From: Morinoia aosen
Taxonomy: Eukaryota > Arthropoda > Malacostraca > Amphipoda > Talitridae
Length of the DNA: 64,000 bases
Reading direction: 5' to 3'
NCBI GenBank assembly: GCA_030386875.1
Contig: CM059570.1
Location: 29,016,192-29,080,191, forward strand
The translations under genes were made by a program, and so were the position numbers. A model generated the notes under the pieces. The model saw nothing but the letters and a program-made list of their open reading frames with translations. It searched no databases and was not told the origin of the DNA. Below are positions 56,228-64,000 of this stretch, one piece after another (within the stretch, counting starts at the first letter, position 1; each line of letters begins with the position of its first letter).

Positions 56228-56501
56228 AACGTCAGAACTTTTCAACTTGGAGCCTATTGTTACACAGAACAAACTATTAAAGAAAGATTCCGCTAACATC
56301 AATCGATTTTAAAACACCAGCGAGAAGCTCATCATGTTCTGCGTACCAGGCCCAGCACCTCACTTGAAAATACTGAAATTTTATACCGAGGATCATCCAA
56401 ACAAGATTTAATTTTAATGGAAGCACTACTGATCGCAGAAAACAGTCCGAAGCTTAACAGTCAAGATGAAGGGAGGGATAGAGTACTGAAGATTATTTAA
56501 T
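56228..56501 (+). pseudogene. Penelope-like GIY-YIG C-terminal relic
   Basis: One plus-strand frame reads TEQTIKERFR, a TAA stop, then a run including REAHHVLRTRPST, ENTEILYRGSSKQDLILMEA and NSPKLNSQDEGRDRVLKII, ending in TAA. The ILYRGSSKQDLILMEALLI-type segment resembles the tail after the GIY-YIG domain of Penelope proteins. It is a short dead fragment. Confidence 0.55.
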
Positions 56502-57115
56502 TCCTCTTAGGCCTATTTTTTAGTTTTTTAGTTTTGTTGGTCATTTGTTTTTCTTTTTTGTTTTTGTTTCGCTTTGTATCCTAGTATTTTCTGGAATTAA
56601 TTCTCTCGTCATTATTTGAATATCTTTTGTTCTCTAGGAATTTTTTCAGACATTTTTTCCATTTTACAATAGTTCATCAAGATTGACCCATTGACTTAAC
56701 TTATATTTATTTGTTTTAGCAATTCATCGCATCTTAAGACTACATTTTTATCATGATATGTTGCATTTTAGGACGCCGAGATTTCTTTTACCTTCTGAAA
56801 ATTTCTACAAGAATTTTATAAAAATTACGACTTGGCAACCCCACATTAGGTTATAAGTATCAGCGACCTGTTTGTTTAGACTAGTTCTATTTAGGCATGA
56901 TTATTGGTGCGTGGCATCCGAAACGTTGTCCTTTTAACTCGTACGATTTTAAATTTGAAGAAATTCGTCATGACTCCAAGTTTTATTGCATCTTTATGGC
57001 TTTCGAAATGTATCATAAGAGTAGTACCAGCTTCTACACTTTTAAAATTCCGCGCTCATGAAAAACTAGTGATCAAGAGAATAAAGGATATGTGCCATCT
57101 AACTTTTAACGAAGT
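56502..57115. other. AT-rich spacer
   Basis: No feature recognised. A TTTTGTTTTTGTTT-rich stretch lies at 56530-56575. Confidence 0.4.
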
Positions 57116-57144
57116 TTGTTTGCAATATATATATATATATATAC

Positions 57145-57179
<35 letters not shown>

Positions 57180-57185
57180 TTGTAT
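57116..57185. repeat. TA microsatellite
   Basis: ATATAT runs with scattered ACATATA interruptions. Confidence 0.9.
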
Positions 57186-57404
57186 ATAGAGTAGAAGTCC
57201 CGTTTCCGCAGCCATACCCTTTGAGAACATTTAAAACTCCACCAATGGGGATGAAATTCGTTGCCGCGCGACGGCCACAGAAGAGAGAAGCACAATCAGA
57301 ATTAAAGAGAATAATCAGAGAAGCAATCAATCAATCAGAGAAGCACAATCAGTCAAACCAGCGATGTTGGGGCACATGCCCACAGTCATCTGATAATTAA
57401 TGAC
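57186..57404. other. Spacer with a coding-like stretch
   Basis: The minus strand encodes RRAATNFIPIGGVLNVLKGY within a 74-codon frame. It may be a mobile-element relic but I cannot name it. Confidence 0.25.
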
Positions 57405-57960
57405 TTCAGGTGATCAGGTAATCAAGAGGTGATGAGGTGTTCAAAGGTGATCAAGAGCTAATCAAAAGGTGATCAAAGGTGACCAAGAGGTAATCAAGAG
57501 GTGATCAGGTGTTCAAAAGGTGATGAGGTGATCAAAGGTGATCAAGAGCTAATAAAGAGGTGATAAGGTGTTCAAAGGTGATCAAGAGCTAATCAAGAGG
57601 TGATTAAAGGTGACCAAGAGGTAATCAAGAGGTGATCAGATGTTCAAGAGGTGATCAGGTGTTCAAAGGTGATGAAGAGGTAATCAAGAGGTGATCAGGT
57701 GTTCAAAAGGTGATCAGGAAATCAAGAGGTGATGAGGTGCAAAGGTGATGAAGAGGTAATCAAGAGGTGATCAGGTGTTCAAGAGGTGATCAGGTGTTCA
57801 AAGGTGATGAAGAGATAATCAAGAGTTGATCAGGTGTTCAAAAGGTGATCAGGTAATCAAGAGGTGATCAGGAGATTATCTCATGATCAGATCATCAAGA
57901 GGTGATCGGGAGACCAGGTAGCAGGTGATCAGACGATAAGGTGATTAAGAGGTGCTTATA
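57405..57960. repeat. Degenerate AGGTGATCAAG repeat
   Basis: AGGTGATCAAG, AGGTAATCAAG and AGGTGTTCAAAGGTGAT alternate with 10-12-bp periodicity; longer blocks of about 100 bp recur. Confidence 0.85.
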
Positions 57961-57985
57961 TCGGACTTCAAGTCTCCACCCTCGA

Positions 57986-58158
57986 ACTTGAAAATTCAAA
58001 CTTGCAGCGCTACGGCGAATTCTTTTCAGAACTTCTGCGGCGTTTGAAGATTGAAGACGCAGCGGTGCCATTATTTATTGATGGATTGAACAAAAAACTT
58101 CAAATTACAACGACTTGTGAACTTTATAACTCTGCTGCAGAATATTATTTGGTGTGAG
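57986..58158 (+). pseudogene. Possible coding relic, unassigned
   Basis: The plus-strand frame reads NLQRYGEFFSELLRRLKIED followed by AAVPLFIDGLNKKLQ and ends at TGA near 58158. The composition resembles a retroelement gag helix region, but no diagnostic motif is present. Confidence 0.2.
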
Positions 58159-58199
58159 CCTATTGTTCGGAACTCGTGTGCTGCACGTATATATATACA

Positions 58200-59515
58200 T
58201 AGCTTGTGTGTAGCGCGTGTAGAGTGCGTGTAGATTGCGTGTAGAGTGCGTGTAGAGTGCGTGTAGAGTGCGTGTAGAGTGTGTGGTGTGTGTAGAGTGC
58301 GTGTAGAGTGCGTGTAGAGTGCGTGTAGAGTGCGTGTAGAGTGCGTGTAGAGTGTGTGGTGTGTGTAGAGTGCGTGTAGATTGCGTGTAGAGTGCGTGTA
58401 GAGTGCGTGTAGAGTGCGTGTAGAGTGTGTGGTGTGTGTAGAGTGCGTGTAGAGTGCGTGTAGAGTGCGTGTAGAGTGCGTGTAGAGTGCGTGTAGAGTG
58501 CGTGTAGAGTGTGTGTAGAGTGCGTGTAGAGTGTGTGGTGTGTGTAGAATGCGTGTAGAGTGCGTGTAGAGTGCGTGTAGAGTGCGTGTAGAGTGCGTGT
58601 AGAGTGCGTGTAGAGTGCGTGTAGAGTGCGTGTAGAGTGTGTGGTGTGTGTAGAGTGCGTGTAGAGTGCGTGTAGAGTGCGTGTAGAGTGCGTGTAGAGT
58701 GCGTGTAGAGTGCGTGTAGAGTGCGTGTAGAGTGTGTGTAGAGTGCGTGTAGAGTGTGTGGTGTGTGTAGAGTGCGTGTAGAGTGCGTGTAGAGTGCGTG
58801 TAGAGTGCGTGGTGTGTGTAGAGTGCGTGTAGAGTGCGTGTAGAGTGTGTGTAGAGTGCGTGTAGAGTGCGTGTAGAGTGCGTGTAGAGTGCGTGTAGAG
58901 TGCGTGTAGAGTGCGTGTAGAGTGTGTGGTGTGTGTAGAGTGCGTGTAGAGTGCGTGTAGAGTGCGTGTAGAGTGTGTGGTGTGTGTAGAGTGCGTGTAG
59001 AGTGCGTGTAGAGTGTGTGGTGTGTGTAGAGTGCGTGTAGAGTGCGTGTAGAGTGTGTGGTGTGTGTAGAGTGCGTGTAGAGTGCGTGTAGAGTGCGTGT
59101 AGAGTGCGTGTAGAGTGCGTGTAGAGTGCGTGTAGAGTGCGTGTAGAGTGCGTGTAGAGTGCGTGTAGAGTGCGTGTAGAGTGCGTGTAGAGTGCGTGTA
59201 GAGTGCGTGTAGAGTGCGTGTAGAGTGCGTGTAGAGTGTGTGGTGTGTGTAGAGTGCGTGTAGAGTGCGTGTAGAGTGCGTGTAAAGTGCGTGTAGAGTG
59301 CGTGTAGAGTGCGTGTAGAGTGCGTGTAGAGTGCGTGTAGAGTGCGTGTAGAGTGCGTGTAGAGTGCGTGTAGAGTGCGTGTAGAGTGCGTGTAGAGTGC
59401 GTGTAGAGTGCGTGTAGAGTGCGTGTAGAGTGCGTGTAGAGTGCGTGTTGAGTGCGTGTAGAGTGCGTGTAGAGTGCGTGTAGAGTGCGTGTTGAGTGCG
59501 TGTAGAGTGCGCGTA
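58200..59515. repeat. 11-bp satellite, about 115 units
   Basis: The unit is GTGTAGAGTGC, punctuated irregularly by GTGTAGAGTGTGTGGTGT. Since 11 is not a multiple of three, all minus-strand frames read the same ALYTHSTRTLH peptide, giving frames over 460 codons with no coding meaning. Confidence 0.96.
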
Positions 59516-59655
59516 GAACTGTACAAGAGCGGGTGTAATACGTGTGTGGAACATGCGAGACGTGCCTTTAAGTTCCGTGTAGAGTAGGAGCAGAGCTAGT
59601 GTAAAGGACAGAGCATATACATGTACGCGTATATATGCTTATATCTATCCATATA

Positions 59656-60011
59656 CAGGGTGTTGCAAAATACGATACACATATTTTACCCACATACAGA
59701 AAAAACAGAATAAAAAGAATGTCAGGAGCGATAAAAACCTCAAAACTCCTTCGTTTTCGAGAAATGATGACGTGAAATAATTTTGATTCCCACCGGTGTA
59801 GCTTGAAGCGCGGCGCCAACAGCCTGCCCAGGAAGTTAGATTTTACTCGTTGGCTGCATGGTAAGCCTATTCCTACGGAAGCCTATTATTTCCAATTATC
59901 ATTTCTCGAAAACAAGGGAGTTTTGAGGCTTTAATCGTTCGTGAAAAACGTTACATTTTGTGTTTTTCTGTATATGTGTAAAATACGTGCATCGAATTTT
60001 GCAACACTCTG
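59656..60011. mobile_element. Fold-back MITE with TA duplication (mariner-like)
   Basis: Ends CAGGGTGTTGCAAAATACG and its near-complement at 59993-60011 continue into inverted arms about 125 bp long (shared CCTCAAAACTCC and TTTTCGAGAAATGAT). TA flanks both ends. The central loop is about 100 bp. TA duplication with CAGGGTGTT ends is common among Tc1/mariner-type MITEs. No transposase. Confidence 0.8.
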
Positions 60012-60149
60012 TATATGCATACATATCGGGTAGGCCAAAACGTTCGTTGTTTAAGTGAATCTTTCCAACCTTCTAAAGATCGTTTAATGTTCTCATTCTC
60101 TAAATCCCGTACTCGATTCAGCGAGCATGTTTGCGCCAGCGTGCAATGG

Positions 60150-60432
60150 GCCTCCAAGTAGAGAAGTTCTGGCATTTTGAAATTCGAGCCCTTGAGATGG
60201 TGGACCAAGCAGAGCACTACTGACGTCTAACGCTTCTTTACTTCAGAATGGAAAGAAAACAACAGATACTCGTACTTACAGGAATATATGTATGTCATGT
60301 GTATGGGTCGATTCGGTTGCTTTCCTTCCTTTTTTAGAGTGAAAAGCATTAGATGTCAGAAGTGCTCTGCTTGGTCCACCATCTCAAGGGTTCGAATGCG
60401 AGCAAAAACGTCAGAACTTTTCAACTTGAAGG
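60150..60432. repeat. Inverted repeat, about 80-bp arms, about 125-bp loop
   Basis: CCCTTGAGATGGTGGACCAA with GCAGAGCAC at 60191-60220 is exactly mirrored at 60365-60393, and the arms extend outward with lower identity. The right arm contains AACGTCAGAACTTTTCAACT, which also occurs at 56231-56250 beside the Penelope relic. Confidence 0.8.
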
Positions 60433-60520
60433 CCCCATTGCCCGCTGACGTAAGTACGCTCGCTGTACCGAATACAGGTCTTTAGAGAATAAAAATGTAA
60501 AAATAACCTTTAGGAGATCG

Positions 60521-60600
60521 TGTGCATGCGCGCTTACTCTCGCCCCTACCCTGCGCGCCTCAGAGGCTATATAAGCGATGAGCATGTTTTCATTTTTCGT
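60521..60600 (+). promoter_or_regulatory. LTR-like promoter block, copy 1
   Basis: TGTGCATGCGCG, CTCTCGCCC, CTACCCTGCGCGCCTCAGAG and GGCTATATAAGCGATGAGC match copy 2. TATATAAG is at 60568-60575. Homology ends abruptly after GCATGTTTTC. Confidence 0.6.
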
Positions 60601-61158
60601 CTGCTACCCGTCAAAAATTCAATGTGGAGAAACGAAAAATTATTGCGGATGCAGGTCGCTGATGTGTTGAGGAAAATTTGCGGATTATTATTATTGTTTT
60701 TTTTTAGTTTATATTTCTATAGTTGTTCCGAATTGGCGTTTTACTTTTTTTTAGCGTTAACTAATACTGCTCTGTGGTTTCCAGTTCAATTTGGACGGTA
60801 AGATTACAAATTAATTTCTTGGTGAGTTATAACTAATGTTTTCAAACCATGTGTCTACTTGCGTTGTTTGTCTAGTACGAGAAGCTTGCACCGAGTAGTT
60901 TAATTTTACATTTTGAATAAAAGGGCATTTTTGTTCGCTTAAGCCGCCCTCGTTCTTCTTGCTTGTGTTGCCGAGTGTTATAAATAATTCTTGGGCAAGG
61001 TAACTTTACTAGGTTTAATAAAATTTGACTTGTTCGAGTTTAAAACGCAATAAAGGCGGAGATGAGATTGTTTTGGTAATTTGTTTGGAGTTAATATTAT
61101 TTTTTTCTCCCGCCCGAATATTTTTTTTTCGAAATTGTGATTTGAGTACCTAATATTT

Positions 61159-61340
61159 GGGAGGGGGGAGGAATGTGCATGCGCGAATACTCTCGCCCTA
61201 CCCTGCGCGCCTCAGAGGCTATATAAGCGATGAGCATGTTTTCTCTATGCTCAATCGATCAATCGTTCACCCACCTGTACCACGCCTGCTACGGACCAAT
61301 AAAGTGTACCCCCCAAGAAGACCTTTCACTGCCCGCACAG
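61159..61340 (+). mobile_element. Probable LTR (copy 2) preceded by a polypurine tract
   Basis: A purine run GGGAGGGGGGAGGAA (61159-61173) directly precedes TGTGCATGCGCG, the polypurine-tract plus TG arrangement of a 3' LTR. Inside are TATATAAG (61220-61227) and AATAAA (61298-61303) about 80 bp apart. The right border is unclear. With copy 1 it may bracket a 570-bp deleted LTR element with no coding capacity. Confidence 0.5.
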
Positions 61341-61675
61341 CCGGAGGGATGACATTAAAAAACTAACGAACTTTCTTCCTATAAAACTAACGAATAAATC
61401 CTATAAAACCAACGAACTAACGAATACATAGGATTTATTAAAATTATAGGATTTATTTATAAAATTTATGTATAAGATTTATTATATAAAAGTGCTTCAT
61501 AATTAATGCCAATAAATCCTCTCCCTTCATTCCAGACCACTGACAGCACCCACGCGCATTCAAGAACCGTTATTTAAATAGTAAAAAAAACGTTATTTCT
61601 CAAAAACAAATTTCAAACATTTCATAAATTAATATACGTTGCACTTTGAAAAAGCAAAGCACATTTCAACCGGAC
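61341..61675. other. AT-rich spacer
   Basis: Repeated ATAGGATTTATT phrases at 61430-61490. Nothing else recognised. Confidence 0.4.
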
Positions 61676-61832
61676 ATGGGCGAGCGGACAGTGGACATGT
61701 GGTGGCCACTGCGGCTTGCAGTGACCGCTGCGGTGGTGACCGCCGTAGCCCCCGCTGAAGTCATGCAGCGCCACGGCAGCGCCGCCCTGCCGCCGTCCGC
61801 CGCCGTCACCGCCACCGTCGTGGCCAGTCCTT
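61676..61832 (+). CDS. Putative first coding exon with signal peptide, gene continuing off window
   Basis: ATG at 61676 (context GGACATGG) opens a GC- and CpG-rich frame of 52 codons plus one base, ending at a strong donor CCTT|GTGAGT at 61833. The peptide starts MGERTVDMWWPLRLAVTAAV and continues VTAVAPAEVMQ, a typical n-region and hydrophobic core with a likely cleavage site after VAPA or nearby. Its composition differs sharply from the AT-rich flanks. No acceptor or second exon was identified in the remaining 2.1 kb, so the gene would have to continue beyond the window. Unrecognised family; alternatively a chance GC-rich ORF. Confidence 0.35.
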
Positions 61833-62689
61833 GTGAGTGTTGCTCCTATATAATTTTTCTTTATTTTAGTGGTATTAAAATTATTTTCAGGGACTCAGGG
61901 AGTGCGTGGCTTTATTTTCATTTTCTTTATTTTTGATACTAATGTTATTTTCGGTTGTATTTTATTTATTTCTTTCTTTTCTCAATTTTGGCATTAATAT
62001 TATTTTTTCCAGTTATTATTAATTTAGTACTAGGCTTTATTTTTCCCTTCGCTAATTTTGGTATCAATATTACTACCTTTAATCTCTATTTATTGCGTAC
62101 TGGGTTCCATGTTTGACAGGTATTGTAATTTTTCATAAATTTCAGCGGCTGCTACTCAATATTATCTTTTACTTCTGATTGACATCATTTTCCTGATATT
62201 CTTCTTAAACTTAAAGCGTAACTTAGTATGAATTGGAGGCGCGATTTTAAATTCTCTAATTTTGCTACCATTGCAATACCTGAGTTGTTGTTTAATGAGT
62301 ATTGGACTCGTGATGTTAATTTTACCTAATTTTACTACTTTTTACATTGCTGTTGTTGTCGCATTTTTTTTTATTTTGTTCCAATTTTTGTCATTACTAC
62401 AAAAACCGCTAATTCAGCACATGTTGATACTGATTCATTCTCTTCTTCTCATACTCAGCTGTTATTAAAAGAGAATTAAACAATAGCTTCTAATCTTTAC
62501 TTGATTTAAAATAATTATAGTGTACTTGAGTTCCTATGAGCAGTAATAAGTGTGAGGCGGGGGCTAATGCGTATGAATATATTTATGTTTTTTCTTTATC
62601 ACTATACGGTTATAATTTGTACTGATTCTTTATATATTTTGTCCCTAATGAGATTTATCACTTCATAGCATAATGTTTTCATGAAGTCC
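61833..62689. other. AT-rich region, possible intron
   Basis: TTTTATTT-rich with no exon-like frame. Phrases such as AATATTATTTT recur but no clear tandem unit. Confidence 0.4.
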
Positions 62690-62830
62690 ACGTATCATGA
62701 AGTTAATAATATTATCATGAAGTTATTATTTTCATCAAAATATTATCATGTGTTAAGAATAATATTATCATGAACTTATTATTATCATCAAAATGATATC
62801 ATGTGTTGAGAATAAAATTATCATGAAGCG
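62690..62830. repeat. Short degenerate repeat, about 53-bp unit
   Basis: Nearly three units of TTATCATGAAGTTATTATT plus TTCATCAAAATATTATCATG and a TGTTAAGAATAA linker. Confidence 0.7.
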
Positions 62831-63029
62831 ATAATATGAGTATCACTTAATATTATCTTGGCAGCCTTTTTTTGTTTGTGACTTTTTCTTACAAATGTTA
62901 GCACTATCTTCGACAACAAGACAATTCTTATAACTTGCAAGAGTTTCTCACACCAGCTCACTAACCGGTCATTTATCATTTTTTAAATCTGTTTAGGTGT
63001 GTCTCTTTAGAGCAAAATTTTCATGACGT

Positions 63030-63610
63030 TTAAATTTCTTTAATTATTTTCAGACTCATTACAGCATAATTTTTATGACACACACATTTCTTTAAATATT
63101 TTTCGACTCCTTACAACACAATTTCTATGACACACACATTTTTAAAATTATTTTCAGACTTATTACAGCACAATTTCTATGACACACACATTTCTTTAGT
63201 TATTTTCAGATTTATTACAGCGCAATTTCTAGGACACACACATTTCTTTAGTTATTTTCAGATTTATTACAGCACAATTTCTATGACTCACACATTTCTT
63301 TAGTTGTTTTCAGATTTATTACAGCGCAATTTCTATGACACACACATTTCTTTAGTTGTTTTCAGATTTATTACAGCACAATTTCTATGACTCACACATT
63401 TCTTTAGTTATTTTCAGATTTATTACCGCGCAATTTCTATGACACACACATTTCTTTAGTTGTTTTCAGATTTATTACAGCGCAATTTCTATGACACACA
63501 CATTTCTTTAGTTGTTTTCAGATTTATTACAGCGCAATTTCTATGACACACACATTTCTTTAGTTGTTTTAAGACTTATTACAGCGCAATTTCTATGACA
63601 TACATAATGC
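63030..63610. repeat. 52-bp minisatellite, about 11 units
   Basis: The unit contains ACACACATTTCTTTAGTTGT, TTTCAGATTTATTACAGCGC and AATTTCTATG. Left units are more diverged than right ones. Confidence 0.93.
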
Positions 63611-63944
63611 TCCAATCAGTGTTAACCGCATTACTTTTATGATACACATTTTTCCAATGGGTTGAGATATAAATGCCTTTCCACTCGCACAATTTTAATC
63701 GTTCTCAGAGAACAGAGCTGAAGAAGGCTACCCAGTACTCTCGTCACCGTAGCCGTAACTGAACCAGAGATTTTATTAAAGTAAACTTTAAACGTAATTA
63801 TGGAGTTGTCGAGAACATCTCGGCTAGAAATTCACCATATCCATCCCGTGAAGTCATTAGCTGTGAATTGGTTATATATATCACAGAGACCACCCGCACA
63901 CCTTTGCATCAGTTCAGTATCAACTCCTTTGAATAATCATTCGC
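63611..63944. other. Spacer
   Basis: Nothing recognised. Confidence 0.4.
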
Positions 63945-64000
63945 ATGAAACATGTGAAACACAGGCATAAAACATGCGAAACACAGGCATAAAACATGTG
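63945..64000. repeat. Start of a 22-bp tandem repeat running off the window
   Basis: ACATGTGAAACACAGGCATA plus AA is repeated about 2.5 times up to the last base. Confidence 0.75.

Noticed and set aside
57056-57330. Minus-strand frame with IYIYIYIY tract
   Set aside because: Half of it is the TA microsatellite; the remainder may be a repeat relic but has no nameable family.
58105-59554. Frames over 460 codons of YTHSTRTLHAL repeats
   Set aside because: The 11-bp unit reads identically in all three frames, so openness says nothing about coding.

Overview
The window looks like nuclear DNA of an arthropod, most plausibly a crustacean. Evidence: spliced genes with GT-AG introns; Gypsy, CR1-like and Jockey/I-like LINEs; Penelope-like (PLE), tRNA-SINE, piggyBac, Tigger, Harbinger-like and hAT-like relics; a SINE tail of TTAGG-type (arthropod telomere) repeats; and an extreme load of minisatellites. 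The crustacean guess rests on general repeat style and is inference. There is no bacterial gene, operon, CRISPR array or rRNA gene.

Layout. (1) 1.0-6.5 kb: one clear host gene, GPALPP1 (DUF3752), minus strand, four coding exons with in-phase splice sites. Its introns hold a piggyBac-like MITE and a 31-bp minisatellite. (2) 6.9-9.7 kb: nested DNA-transposon relics, namely two related long-TIR fold-back elements (one split by a deleted Tigger element) and a Harbinger-like MITE. (3) 10.6-22 kb: retroelement graveyard, with a LINE 3' fragment, a complete young Gypsy element (12259-17398, apparently identical 411-bp LTRs, 5-bp target duplication, one in-frame TGA inside RT) inserted just downstream of a truncated LINE reverse transcriptase, then diverged duplicated blocks and a tRNA-derived SINE. 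(4) 22.8-26.7 kb: a 5'-truncated CR1-like LINE with an intact RT ORF and a repeated 3' UTR whose two full ends carry a covarying 8-bp hairpin. (5) 28.7-59.5 kb: about 21 of 31 kb is tandem repeat, in some sixteen unrelated arrays (units 9 to 51 bp). The largest (29-bp unit, 8.5 kb) has amplified together with an embedded SINE. A PLE, a hAT-like MITE and a CRE-bearing inverted-repeat element sit between arrays. (6) 59.5-64 kb: a mariner-like fold-back MITE, a second inverted repeat, LTR-like promoter blocks, a possible signal-peptide first exon at 61.7 kb, and two more arrays.

Only GPALPP1 is a confident host gene. The very long open frames inside the arrays follow from stop-free repeat units and are not annotated as genes. 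The most interesting content is how mobile elements and minisatellites interact: a SINE carried in higher-order units, SINEs sharing a body but with different tRNA heads, a PLE whose target duplication matches the unit of the adjoining array, and LINE 3' hairpins conserved by compensatory change.
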